In this document: positions 18,787 through 27,155 of the stretch, one piece after another
Layout of the letters: each line of letters opens with the position of its first letter
How positions within the stretch are numbered: the stretch's first letter is position 1
Assembly: GCA_021300015.1 (NCBI GenBank)
Contig: JAJTFB010000003.1
Span: 1-64,000, forward strand
Length of the DNA: 64,000 bases
DNA from: Pirellula sp.
GTDB taxonomy: Bacteria; Planctomycetota; Planctomycetia; Pirellulales; Pirellulaceae
Reading direction: 5' to 3'
The notes under the pieces: generated by a model
Told to the model about the DNA's origin: nothing
The model's input: only the letters and a program-made list of their open reading frames with translations
Databases searched by the model: none
Position numbers and translations under genes: made by a program

Positions 18787-20058
18787 TCAATCGGTTTTCT
18801 GCTCGAGCAACCGCGCGAGCCGATGGAAATCGCTCTGGCGATCGATGAAGCGAACTTTCGTCACGAGGGTCACCGGATCGACCAAGGTTTCGAAGGGGAC
18901 AAAGGACATGTCGAATTGTCCGCCGACGGAGACCATCACTCCGTTGAGCTTCTCTTCGATCAGAGCGCGGTAGGCGCCGATCCCGATTTGCGAACCGAGC
19001 ATCACATCGAAAGCGGTCGGCACGCAGCATCGCGATTCGTAACCCATCTGTAGGCCGTTGATTTTCCGCGATTTGCCAGTCGCTTTTTTATAGGCATCGG
19101 CAAGATAGCGTCCGATGGTTTTACCGACGTCGACGTTGGCCACGGCGAGGTGTCCGAACTCGTCCCGCGAGACACCTTGGATGTACGACAGGGGCAGAAA
19201 CTCGGCGAGTCCTTCGGCGATGACGATCACTCCGTAGTTGCGGCCTAGTTTTTCACGGGCGATCATCATCGAAACCATTTTGGCCAGCACGGCCTCCATG
19301 TTCATGATCTTGCGGGTCTGGCTCGTTCCGTTGGCGTCTTGGACCGTCTCGCTCGATGCCAAAGGCCCGACGATGTCTTCGACGCTCAGGACCAAGCATG
19401 CATCACCGGCGATCGCGGCCCCGTAGGCGAGCCATCCGGCCGAGCGTCCCATCGCCTCGGCGATGAAATACGCTTGTCCGGCTGCCGCATCGCGGTTGAG
19501 ATTTCGGATCTCGTTGGCCAGGACTTCTGCGGCGCTGAAGTAACCGAAGGTAAAATCGATGCCTGAGTAATCGTTATCGATGGTCTTGGGCAGATGGATC
19601 ACCGGCATGCGAGTTTCTTTCGCTGGCAGGGTTTCCTGGTAGAGCTTCATCTTGTTAGCGGTCTTGAGCGTGTCATCGCCACCGATGCTCACCAGCGCAT
19701 CGACCCCTAGGGATCGCAGTGCGCGATAGCATCGGCCCAGGGGCGCGGTCTTCTCGGCATCTTGAAGGTCCGCAGGGCCTTTGACGACCTTGCCCGGATT
19801 GGCTCTTGCCGTGCCGATGCGAATCCCTGGCTCGGTCCGCATGAACTCGAGCGATTCTTGTGTGAATCGCAGGTAATGCTTCCCTTCGACCAAAGGTTTC
19901 GCAGGATCGAAATCGATTAGATTGGAGTACCCGTGCTTGATTCCAATGACCTCTACGCCCGCTTGCAAAAGGCTGAAGGCTGCCGAGGAGATCACGGCGT
20001 TGGCTGCCGGGGCCGGTCCGCCAGAAAACAGAATCGCGACGCGCTGGATGTTGCTCAT
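18787..20058 (-). CDS. pfp: 6-phosphofructokinase, pyrophosphate-type
   Basis: This 423-residue phosphofructokinase starts at the ATG at 20058 (MSNIQRVAILFSGGPAPAAN); an upstream in-frame TTG is less likely. It converts fructose 6-phosphate to fructose 1,6-bisphosphate. Key motifs are SGGPAPAAN (12-20), GGDDT (126-130), PKTIDND (157-163, containing the catalytic Asp) and EAMGRSAG (201-208). In this superfamily, Asp in GGDD and Lys in PKTIDND mark use of pyrophosphate instead of ATP, so the reaction is predicted to be reversible. The subunit is longer than E. coli PfkA, as expected for PPi enzymes. The gene is cytoplasmic and follows a DUF1080 gene by 48 bp. Confidence 0.9.
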   Translation of the reverse strand: MSNIQRVAILFSGGPAPAANAVISSAAFSLLQAGVEVIGIKHGYSNLIDFDPAKPLVEGKHYLRFTQESLEFMRTEPGIRIGTARANPGKVVKGPADLQDAEKTAPLGRCYRALRSLGVDALVSIGGDDTLKTANKMKLYQETLPAKETRMPVIHLPKTIDNDYSGIDFTFGYFSAAEVLANEIRNLNRDAAAGQAYFIAEAMGRSAGWLAYGAAIAGDACLVLSVEDIVGPLASSETVQDANGTSQTRKIMNMEAVLAKMVSMMIAREKLGRNYGVIVIAEGLAEFLPLSYIQGVSRDEFGHLAVANVDVGKTIGRYLADAYKKATGKSRKINGLQMGYESRCCVPTAFDVMLGSQIGIGAYRALIEEKLNGVMVSVGGQFDMSFVPFETLVDPVTLVTKVRFIDRQSDFHRLARLLEQKTD

Positions 20059-20106
20059 GGAAATCAAAAGTGAATAGAGTAAATCAATCGTCCAAAAAAC
20101 GGCTCG

Positions 20107-20826
20107 TTAGTACGACTTGAGCATGATGTTTTTGAATTGCACTTTCATGGGAGGACCCGCGTGGAGTTGCAGTGCCAGGACTCCTTCGCTTGCTGCCTTG
20201 GAAGCTTCGGAATCTTGGACTTCCGACATCAGTTGGTCGTTGATGTAATGTTGAAGCACGGTTCCTTTTGCGACGATCTTGTATCGGTTCCAGTCTTCCC
20301 ATTTGATTTGCGACAGGAGGGCATCGGCGTCACCGGCCGAGCCTACGCGGCCCTTTTTGCCTTGGGCATCGACGGCGACGATTTCACCTCGTTCGGCAAG
20401 AATGCCTCGGCCGCGCTCTTCGTAGTTGATCCCCATGTAACGCTTGTTGGCATCGATGTCGGCTTGGTATCCCCCGACGACGAACTTGTCTTTGTCGAAG
20501 ATCTTGCTTCGATACTGGATGCCGGAGTTGCCTCCCATGATTCGAAATTCGAGGGTCAGTTCAAAGTCCTTGACAGGTTTGTCGTAGACCAAGAAGGTGT
20601 TTTGTCCGATGGGAGCATCGGCTTTGTTTTCGCCGGTAATCGCTCCGTCTTGGACGCTCCAATTGGCCGACAAGCCGGACCAGCCCTGAAGGGACTTGCC
20701 ATCGAACAAGCTGCTCGCGGCGGATTTGGCGGATTGGTCTTGCGCGTCGGCAGACTTTGTGCATGCTCCGAGCATCGCGAAGAATCCCAGGGAGCAGAGC
20801 CATAGCGACTTGAATGTGGACTTCAT
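20107..20826 (-). CDS. DUF1080 lipoprotein (3-keto-disaccharide hydrolase family)
   Basis: This 239-residue protein has a lipoprotein-type N-terminus: hydrophobic run and lipobox MLGAC, then KSADAQDQ. The rest is one DUF1080 domain with the jelly-roll phrases SLFDGKSLQGWSG, DGAITGENKA, FELTLEFRIMGGNSGIQYRS and a final GVLALQLHAGPPMKVQFKNI. Members of this family include 3-keto-glycoside hydrolases; planctomycetes encode many of unknown specificity. Membrane anchoring on the periplasmic side is expected. It is located six bases after the CNNM/CorC stop, so the two are probably cotranscribed. Confidence 0.9.
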   Translation of the reverse strand: MKSTFKSLWLCSLGFFAMLGACTKSADAQDQSAKSAASSLFDGKSLQGWSGLSANWSVQDGAITGENKADAPIGQNTFLVYDKPVKDFELTLEFRIMGGNSGIQYRSKIFDKDKFVVGGYQADIDANKRYMGINYEERGRGILAERGEIVAVDAQGKKGRVGSAGDADALLSQIKWEDWNRYKIVAKGTVLQHYINDQLMSEVQDSEASKAASEGVLALQLHAGPPMKVQFKNIMLKSY

Positions 20827-20832
20827 GAGCGG

Positions 20833-22140
20833 TCAATCTTTCGTAGGTGAGAGGGTGATTCGGACTTTGGTGGCCCGATCATCGGAAACGGTTAATACTT
20901 TAGCGGTTGCGCCGGGCAACTCAATAACGTCTCCGGCGACGAGCAATCTTTCGGCGTAATGGACCAGCAATCCTCCGACGGTATCGACGTCGGCTTCTTC
21001 GAATTTGATCCCGAGGCGATTTTCGACGACTTGGACCCCGGTCGAGCCTAAGACGATGTAGGAATCCGAGCCATCGGGGACAATTTCGGGTTCTTCGACG
21101 TCGAACTCATCGGCGACCTCGCCGATGATCTCCTCGAGAACGTTTTCGAGTGTCACGAGTCCTATGATCGTCCCGTATTCGTCGACGACGAAGGCCATGT
21201 GCTGATGGGTTCCTTGGAAATGCCTCAGCAACTTGCTGATGGGCATGTTCTCGGGGACCTTCTTCGGCGGGCGCATCAGGCTCGTCCACTGGAAGTCTGG
21301 CAGGACGCTCGCGACGGCAAGATCCTTCACGTGCAAGACACCTAGGATCGAATCGAGTGAGCCGTCGCAAATAGGGTACCGCGTGTGCTTGGTCCGCCGA
21401 ATCATCCCCAATACCGAATCGAGCGGATCGTTGATATCGACAAAATCGATGTCTTTGCGGGCGACCATGATCCGACGGCAAACCATATCGTCGAACTCAA
21501 AGACTGCGTTGATCAAACTGTGTTCGCTGCGGGTCAGATTCCCGTGCACATGGGCTTCGCGGAGCAGTGCTCGGATTTCCTCTTCGGAGTAAGGGATCGC
21601 GCTTTTGGATTTCTCGTCGGCCCCGAGCATCCGCAGCAGCGCATCGGTCGAGACACTCAAAATGAACATGAGAGGATAGGTCAGAATATAAAAAATCTTC
21701 AGCGGCAAAGCGCAGGCCAGGAGCATCGGCTCGGGATTGCGGATCGCAAAAACCTTGGGCGCCTGCTCGCCGATGACCAAATGCAAAGCCGTCACGACCG
21801 TAAAGGAGATGGCAAACGAGACAGCATGCAAAAGGGGTTCGGAGTCCAGACCCACTCGCGACAGCAGCGGCTTGATCAGGTGGGCAACGGCCGGTTCTCC
21901 GATCGCCCCGAGAGCCAAACTGGCCATCGTGATCCCGAGTTGGCATGCAGATAAGGAGTGCTCGAGTCGCTGAGCAAGCCACTTGGCGGTTTTTGCAAAC
22001 ATCCGGCCTTGCAATACCAACTGCTCGATGCGGCTTATGCGAATTTTGACCAATGCAAATTCAGCGGCGACGAAAAATCCATTGACGAGGACCAGCACGA
22101 GGGCGGTAAGGATCCTGGAAAGATCCGAAAAATCAGGCAT
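20833..22140 (-). CDS. CNNM/CorC (HlyC) family membrane transporter
   Basis: The product has a DUF21/CNNM membrane domain (helices in TALVLVLVNGFFVAAEFALVK, GITMASLALGAIG, FAISFTVVTALHLVIGEQAPK and FYILTYPLMFILSVSTDALL), two CBS domains (about 185-310, e.g. RRIMVARKDIDFVDINDPL) and a C-terminal CorC/HlyC domain (about 330-430, SDSYIVLGSTGVQVVENRL). Relatives are implicated in Mg2+/Co2+ efflux or homeostasis. The ATG at 22140 is chosen because the N-terminus then sits close to the first helix as in relatives. An ATG at 22191 would add 17 residues, but that ATG lies within a TATAATG string that looks like a -10 box. A TTG at 22206 is unlikely. Confidence 0.88.
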   Translation of the reverse strand: MPDFSDLSRILTALVLVLVNGFFVAAEFALVKIRISRIEQLVLQGRMFAKTAKWLAQRLEHSLSACQLGITMASLALGAIGEPAVAHLIKPLLSRVGLDSEPLLHAVSFAISFTVVTALHLVIGEQAPKVFAIRNPEPMLLACALPLKIFYILTYPLMFILSVSTDALLRMLGADEKSKSAIPYSEEEIRALLREAHVHGNLTRSEHSLINAVFEFDDMVCRRIMVARKDIDFVDINDPLDSVLGMIRRTKHTRYPICDGSLDSILGVLHVKDLAVASVLPDFQWTSLMRPPKKVPENMPISKLLRHFQGTHQHMAFVVDEYGTIIGLVTLENVLEEIIGEVADEFDVEEPEIVPDGSDSYIVLGSTGVQVVENRLGIKFEEADVDTVGGLLVHYAERLLVAGDVIELPGATAKVLTVSDDRATKVRITLSPTKD

Positions 22141-22215
22141 CGGTTTTGAAAAAATCTCCGCAGAGTAGAGAACTAACGAAAGGTCGAGCATTATACCGTA
22201 CCGCAAGGCTCCTTT

Positions 22216-22242
22216 GGGGGGAATCCGAGAGGAATTCCCCCC
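22216..22242. other. Strong intergenic hairpin
   Basis: GGGGGGAAT (22216-22224) pairs perfectly with ATTCCCCCC (22234-22242) around a nine-base loop. It lies between the amidase stop (22254) and the CNNM gene start. Without a clear T run it may be a transcript stabiliser or a weak terminator rather than a classical one. Confidence 0.5.
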
Positions 22243-22253
22243 GCTAAAGCCCC

Positions 22254-23348
22254 TTAGGGCTTGGCCAAAACCTCCGCGCGATAGTTTCTGGCGTTTTCGA
22301 GCAAATACTCCCAGTCCATCGCAGGCCCCGGGTCGGATTTGTTTCCTTGGACGTGGTAATGCCCCATAATTCCGCTAAATGATGCCCACTGCTCGTCGGT
22401 GAGGGTTTTTTCGATCCGTGTGCCGTCGGCTTGCCGAGGAACGTCCAAGCGGATCTGGGGAAAGATATCGGACAACGCAGCGGTGAGTTTGATCAACGCG
22501 GCATACTGCTCGCTGGTGTAGTCGTACTGTCGGTATGTCGTATCACCAAGTTTCCCTGTCAGCATCTCCGACCGCCGCGGTCGAAGCTTGCGATCGGCGA
22601 ATCGATCAACCCCTCGGATCTTGGGCGGAAAAGTCAAAAACACTCCTTGGTCATCCCTGGCATACCACTGCGAAAACGGATCGGCTTGGTCCTTGTCCTG
22701 CTTCTGAGCTACCGGATATGCCCCTATATTGGCGATCTCGATTCCGATGCTTCGGTCATTGCTCTTCGTGGCGTGCCAAGCTCGCTCTTTTAAATCAAGC
22801 GTCTGGTAGATCGTACCGTCGGCATCGAGCATGAAGTGAACGCTCAGTCCACGGATGTCGTGCAAGATGAAAAAACATTGCGAGCTGGTTCCGCAGACAT
22901 CGAAGTGCAAGACGAACTGATCGACTTTTTCTCGAAGCAGATCCAGGGTCCAGCCTCCGGAGCGAATTTGATCAAGCTGCTCAGGGGTGTACTCGGTCTG
23001 AGCTTTCGAGCCAAACCGCAACCCATAACGGTCCGGACTGCTCTCCTGGGGCTTGGTCACGAAGTTGATTTTTCCTGACTGCATTTCCTCGACGGTGCTC
23101 TTCCATTCGCGTTTCTCGAAGGGACTAAAGTGCCTAGTCGTTCGGTAGGCATCAAATCCGCCCGGATCGAGCCAAAGCTTTACGGGCGTTCCAATCCGAT
23201 AGAGCTGGCCGCAAACCATGATCTCATCGCCATGCCGCTTTTGGAAACCGAGCCTGTGGGCCGACTCGCTCTGCTGCGCCTGGGTCGAAACTGCAAGACT
23301 GCATTGCAAAACCAAGCAACACGCGACGTAGATTCTCCAACCGTTCAT
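22254..23348 (-). CDS. Exported N-acetylmuramoyl-L-alanine amidase (Amidase_2 type)
   Basis: The start at 23348 gives a signal peptide (MNGWRIYVACCLVLQCSLAV, then STQAQ); an in-frame extension to 23447 would add 33 basic residues before it and is unlikely. The 364-residue product has an Amidase_2/PGRP-type domain. Candidate zinc ligands are His in VLHFDV, His in RAWHAT and the C-terminal GHYHVQGNKSDPGPAMDW segment. The phrases SVHFMLDADGTIYQTLDL and SIGIEIANIG are typical. It should cleave the amide between muramic acid and the stem peptide in the periplasm. This fits with peptidoglycan being present in planctomycetes. An extra N-terminal region (about 25-150) is not recognised. Confidence 0.87.
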   Translation of the reverse strand: MNGWRIYVACCLVLQCSLAVSTQAQQSESAHRLGFQKRHGDEIMVCGQLYRIGTPVKLWLDPGGFDAYRTTRHFSPFEKREWKSTVEEMQSGKINFVTKPQESSPDRYGLRFGSKAQTEYTPEQLDQIRSGGWTLDLLREKVDQFVLHFDVCGTSSQCFFILHDIRGLSVHFMLDADGTIYQTLDLKERAWHATKSNDRSIGIEIANIGAYPVAQKQDKDQADPFSQWYARDDQGVFLTFPPKIRGVDRFADRKLRPRRSEMLTGKLGDTTYRQYDYTSEQYAALIKLTAALSDIFPQIRLDVPRQADGTRIEKTLTDEQWASFSGIMGHYHVQGNKSDPGPAMDWEYLLENARNYRAEVLAKP

Positions 23349-23420
23349 TATTTGGATCTCCCGCAGAATTGGTGGGTTAAAAAAAGGTCTAAGAGCCGTC
23401 AGCTTTGGCGTTTTCCTCGA

Positions 23421-23512
23421 TGCCGATCGGCATCGCCGCCGTTCCAACAGCCATCGAGTACGAGTACCGTCCGCCGCGGCGGACTGAGTACCGCTTCGCT
23501 GAGTACGAGTAC
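23421..23512. repeat. Intergenic palindrome and GAGTAC repeat cluster
   Basis: Between the amidase start and the permease stop, the hexamer GAGTAC occurs at 23456, 23462, 23486, 23501 and 23507. A perfect 16-bp palindrome (GTCCGCCGCGGCGGAC, 23469-23484) and a 12-bp palindrome (TGCCGATCGGCA, 23421-23432) lie within and beside the cluster. No reading frame was recognised. It looks like a dispersed intergenic repeat. Confidence 0.6.
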
Positions 23513-23627
23513 GACGAAATCCGATGCGATCGATCCTGGGGGATCAACCAATTTCCCGTTGCGATTCCATTGGTTTCCTGAGCGAACCCAAGCCAAAACG
23601 GACCGGCAAATTCTACTGACGGGGCCA

Positions 23628-24797
23628 TTACTTGAAGAGGGCCGCAGGATCGGTCCTCCAAAGCTTGCGGACGGCGAGCATGCCGCTGACGAGACTCATG
23701 ACCAAGGTCAAGCAGCCGACGATGGCGATTCGATCGGTCTGTAGCCGCATGACCAACCCTGTCCAATCCGACAACCATTGGTACAAAAACCAACTGACGA
23801 TGCAACCTGGGATGAACCCCGACATGCACAAATAAAAGGCTTGGGCCATGACGAATCGCAAAAAGTATCCCGGACCATAGCCCATGGCCTTGAGGGTCGC
23901 ATACTCGGGCAAGTGGTCTTGGATGTCGGTAAAGAGGATCTGATAGCAGATGATCACTCCGATCAACATTCCCATAATCGTGCCGATCGAAAAGATGATT
24001 CCAATCGGAGTGCTTCGAGCCCAAAAACCGATCTCGCGATCGACCAGCTCGCGATGGGTCAGAACCTCAATGCCACTACCGAGCCTAGCTTGCAATCCGT
24101 CTTGGACCTCTCGCGCGTTGGCCCCAGGGGCGAGCCGAATGAGCCCTAGATCCACCGCTGCCAGCGGCGCTCGATTGCCGTTTCTGGTTGGAAAAAAACG
24201 CTCGGTACCCGCTTCGCTGACGATCAGCGTTCCATCGTAGACAAAGTCGGTACCGATCGTGACCCAATCGCGCAGAAATACGCTTTGGCCAGAAAGCTCT
24301 ACACTTTGACTCCGGAGTTTCTCCAAGTCCTTCTTTTCAAAACCGTACGTCTCTTTGCTCCGCCGATCCACCAATGCCATCCTCGCATCGATCAATCCTT
24401 CGCAGCGGAGATTCATTTTTGGGTCGACAAAAGGTTTCGTATCGATCGGTACTCCGATCACGCGAATCGATCGGGACACATGGCCTTGGACTCGGGCGAT
24501 GGCCAAGGATCGATCGATATACAAAGGGATCGCCTGCGATACTCCAGGGATTCCCTTGGCCCGATCGATCGCGCCATAATCGAAACGCTGTTCACTCGGG
24601 ACGGTGTAGCGAGCCGGGCTCAAAATCACCAGGTCCGCATCGAGCAATCGCAACACTTCGACGGCACTGTCGAAGAGTCCGAAAAGAAATCCGATCTGCG
24701 TGAACATCAATACGACCGCAAAACCGATCCCAAGGGCGTTTAGCAACATCCTGCCAAGGTTCGAACGAACGTTGAGCCATGCCAAAGGGACCTGCAT
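23628..24797 (-). CDS. FtsX-like (DevC-type) ABC transporter permease
   Basis: This 389-residue membrane protein has the FtsX/MacB-permease layout: an N-terminal helix (LLNALGIGFAVVLMFTQIGFLFG), a large periplasmic domain (about 50-260), and three C-terminal helices (IGIIFSIGTIMGMLIGVIIC, a helix near FYLCMSGFIPGCIVSWFL, and IAIVGCLTLVMSLVSGMLAV). The coupling phrase LPEYATLKAMGYG and the tail LWRTDPAALF are DevC-like. It should form one half of an exporter with a separate ATPase. It lies 19 bp after a paralogous permease, and no ATPase or membrane-fusion gene is nearby. Confidence 0.88.
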   Translation of the reverse strand: MQVPLAWLNVRSNLGRMLLNALGIGFAVVLMFTQIGFLFGLFDSAVEVLRLLDADLVILSPARYTVPSEQRFDYGAIDRAKGIPGVSQAIPLYIDRSLAIARVQGHVSRSIRVIGVPIDTKPFVDPKMNLRCEGLIDARMALVDRRSKETYGFEKKDLEKLRSQSVELSGQSVFLRDWVTIGTDFVYDGTLIVSEAGTERFFPTRNGNRAPLAAVDLGLIRLAPGANAREVQDGLQARLGSGIEVLTHRELVDREIGFWARSTPIGIIFSIGTIMGMLIGVIICYQILFTDIQDHLPEYATLKAMGYGPGYFLRFVMAQAFYLCMSGFIPGCIVSWFLYQWLSDWTGLVMRLQTDRIAIVGCLTLVMSLVSGMLAVRKLWRTDPAALFK

Positions 24798-24816
24798 CGC
24801 TGTGAAACACCTCCCT

Positions 24817-26043
24817 TTAGAACAATGAAGCCGGTTCGGCTCTCCAGAGCCTCAACATCGCCATGATCCCCGACGCACTGCACATAAGGAACGCCAAGCC
24901 GAGCACACCCCAGAATCGCTCCCATGTCATCGCGGTCGGAATGCGCGAAAGTCCCGCTGTCAATTCGTAGAGGAGAAAACTGATCAGAGCAGCAGGCAAA
25001 TAACTCAGGATCGCCAAGAGCCACGATTGGACCAAGACGATCCGAGCCAGTGCCCAATGCGAATATCCCATCGCCTTGAGCGTCGCGTATTCGGGCAAGC
25101 GATTCGATACATCGTTAGCCAAAATCATGTAAACGATCGCCGCTCCGATGATAAACGAGAGGACTACCCCCATCGTAAAGATCATCCCGATAGGTGTGTC
25201 CTGCAACCACCTTGCGCGCTCCCATCGAAGTTGCTCGGTCATCGTCAGGACTTCAATCTCCTGCAAACATCGCGGATCCCTTTGTCCAAGCCATGCGATC
25301 AACTCAGCCTTGGCTTGCTCGGGATCGACCCCCGCACGCAGACGGACCAACCCCAGGGATGCTCGTTGCCGTGTGTCGATCCCCGCGCGAAGCCCATAGC
25401 CTACGTCGCTCAGGAGAATCGCACCGTTGGTTGCAAGTCCCGTGCCAAGCTGAAAATGGCCAGCGATGTGCGAGAGGCGGTTCCCGACCTCCAACGGACT
25501 ACCGATGTCTTTGTCCGAGAATCGCTTGCAGTCACCTGGCCCGTACTCGGCCCGCGTGGCCCGATCGACCAACAAGGCATCGGGATTCTTGAGCTTGCTC
25601 AACTGATCGTGGATCTCAGGGACATCAAGCACCGGGTGCTCGATCTCCATGGCCATCATCCCGACGGTCCGAAACGATCCGTCCGGTGGTGCTTGGGTGC
25701 ACTGGGCAGGCCTGGGCGGATTTTGCCAACGCATGAGCATGATGAAAAAGGGATCGACGCGCTCGACCATCGGATGGCCTTGGACCATCCGCATCCAGCC
25801 GCGATCGAACGTGCGAGGCTCATAGAGGTGCACATAGTCAGGCGACCTGAGCACCAGATCCCCACGCAACTTGCCGTAGACAATGTTCGCGGTGTTGGCC
25901 ACCGCACCCCTGAACCCTAGCTGCATGAAGATCAATAGCAAGGCAAAGGACACGCCAAGGATGCAGGCCAATGTTCGCGCCGGTTGGGAAAGCAGATTCA
26001 AAAGCGCAACGGGCGTACGCCTCGATGGATTAGGGAGTCGCAT
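24817..26043 (-). CDS. FtsX-like (DevC-type) ABC transporter permease, paralogue
   Basis: This 408-residue protein has the same layout as the next gene downstream: an N-terminal helix (LACILGVSFALLLIFMQLGF), a periplasmic domain, and three C-terminal helices (IGMIFTMGVVLSFIIGAAIV, LLAILSYLPAALISFLLY, GVLGLAFLMCSASGIMAML). It shares LPEYATLKAMGYS and the ending LWRAEPASLF. The two are likely the result of gene duplication and could form a heterodimer. Its ATG lies inside the end of the DUF1080 gene (14-bp overlap), which indicates an operon of DUF1080, permease, permease. Confidence 0.88.
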   Translation of the reverse strand: MRLPNPSRRTPVALLNLLSQPARTLACILGVSFALLLIFMQLGFRGAVANTANIVYGKLRGDLVLRSPDYVHLYEPRTFDRGWMRMVQGHPMVERVDPFFIMLMRWQNPPRPAQCTQAPPDGSFRTVGMMAMEIEHPVLDVPEIHDQLSKLKNPDALLVDRATRAEYGPGDCKRFSDKDIGSPLEVGNRLSHIAGHFQLGTGLATNGAILLSDVGYGLRAGIDTRQRASLGLVRLRAGVDPEQAKAELIAWLGQRDPRCLQEIEVLTMTEQLRWERARWLQDTPIGMIFTMGVVLSFIIGAAIVYMILANDVSNRLPEYATLKAMGYSHWALARIVLVQSWLLAILSYLPAALISFLLYELTAGLSRIPTAMTWERFWGVLGLAFLMCSASGIMAMLRLWRAEPASLF

Positions 26044-26761
26044 CGATGGTTCTGTAAACCCAATCCTTGACCGTTACCTTCGACTGAAAGACGCAGTAAC
26101 CAAGCGGGCGTGAACGCATGACCTCGGCGCGTACCGAGAATTTGCGTTCCCCTCGGGGTACCTCGAGAATCTGCTCGTTATCGATCCAAACGGTGATGTT
26201 CTTGGCGTCAACCCGGACCTTGAATTCGTACCATTGGCCATTCTTGAAGTTCCGGTAACTGGCCGTCTCGTTTTCGCTCGCATCGTTTCCGTCGATGCTG
26301 CTGATCCCGACCAATCCACCACCCCAACCGCCGACAATCAGCGAGCAGTGCTCTTTGCCGACAGGAAAAGTGATACCGACAAAGAAGTCCGAGCCGTCGA
26401 GACGCTGGGCTTTCCATTGCATTTCAAAATTCTCAGTCGGGAAATCCTTGCCGAGCTTGTTGACGCCCGTCATGGGCTCGCCGGGCATGAGTACCAAAAC
26501 GCCGTCTTTGATCTCCACGGCGCCCTCCCCACCAAAGTTCGTTTTCTCCCAACCCTCGAGCCCCGTTTCAGGCAAGACTTTCTTCCACTGGATTTTGGGG
26601 TCGGCCTTCGAAGTCTCCTTGGTCTCCTGAGCGATCGAAACCCCGTGGGAAGCCAAGATCAAGCAAGCGGAGCCGACTAAGGCCAAGCGGCTCATCAGGC
26701 GTCCGCCTGTCCGAAGGGAACCGATCAGGCCAGAGCTAGAAAGAAGGTTCATGAATCGCAT
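26030..26761 (-). CDS. Exported DUF1080-like protein
   Basis: A 243-residue protein with a hydrophobic export signal (SRLALVGSACLILASHGVSIAQ). Translation may begin at the ATG at 26761 or at internal ATGs; the one encoding MSRLAL would give the cleanest signal peptide. The mature part is a concanavalin-like DUF1080-type domain: GLEGWEKTNFGGEGAVEIKDG, FEMQWKAQRLDGSDFFVGITFP, NGQWYEFKVRVDAKNITVWID. The substrate is unknown, likely a carbohydrate. Overlap with the following permease gene suggests a shared transcript. Confidence 0.82.
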   Translation of the reverse strand: MRFMNLLSSSGLIGSLRTGGRLMSRLALVGSACLILASHGVSIAQETKETSKADPKIQWKKVLPETGLEGWEKTNFGGEGAVEIKDGVLVLMPGEPMTGVNKLGKDFPTENFEMQWKAQRLDGSDFFVGITFPVGKEHCSLIVGGWGGGLVGISSIDGNDASENETASYRNFKNGQWYEFKVRVDAKNITVWIDNEQILEVPRGERKFSVRAEVMRSRPLGYCVFQSKVTVKDWVYRTIDATP

Positions 26762-26911
26762 AGGAAAGAGCTAGTGCTAGGGTATAGGGTTGAGGGCAAC
26801 AGAGTCCTAATACGGACAACGCAAAGATGCGATTATACACCAAAAGTTCCAGGCTCCGGTTGTTGCTCCTGACGCGGCTGCGAAGAAGAAAAAAACGCGG
26901 GAAGAAAAAAA

Positions 26912-27122
26912 CGCAAAGGTGCAAAGGCGCGAAGGCGCAAAGAAGAAAGAAGAAAGAAGAAAGAAGAAAGTAGGAAGTAGGAAGTAGGAAGTAGGAAGTA
27001 GGAAGTAGGAAGAGAGAATCAAGAAGGAAAAGAGAGGTCCGTCTCCCATCCAAGTTCTCCTTCTTGTTTCTATTCTTGTTTCTGTTCTTTCCTTTGCGGC
27101 TTTGCGTCTTTGCACCTTTGCG
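26912..27122. repeat. Inverted-repeat element with a heptamer tandem array inside
   Basis: A 31-bp arm at 26912-26942 (cgcaaaggtgcaaag...) is matched by an inverted copy at 27092-27122, 28 of 31 bases complementary. Between them is a tandem array of 7-bp units: GAAGAAA x4 (26942-26969) then GTAGGAA x6 (26970-27011). The rest of the 394-bp gap from 26762 to 27155 shows no gene. The purine-rich strand and CTTTGCG-type arms resemble a known class of dispersed intergenic repeat. Slippage in the array could vary spacing upstream of the DUF1080 gene. Confidence 0.85.
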
Positions 27123-27155
27123 TTAAATTCCGTTTGATTCTTAGCGTTTTCAGCG

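Noticed and set aside
23389-24024. Minus-strand His/Arg-rich frame of 211 codons
   Set aside because: It is out of frame with the permease gene, which has good membrane helices in the same place.
26942-27011. Heptamer array considered as CRISPR or origin iterons
   Set aside because: Units are adjacent without spacers, there are no cas or replication genes, and no DnaA-box pattern.
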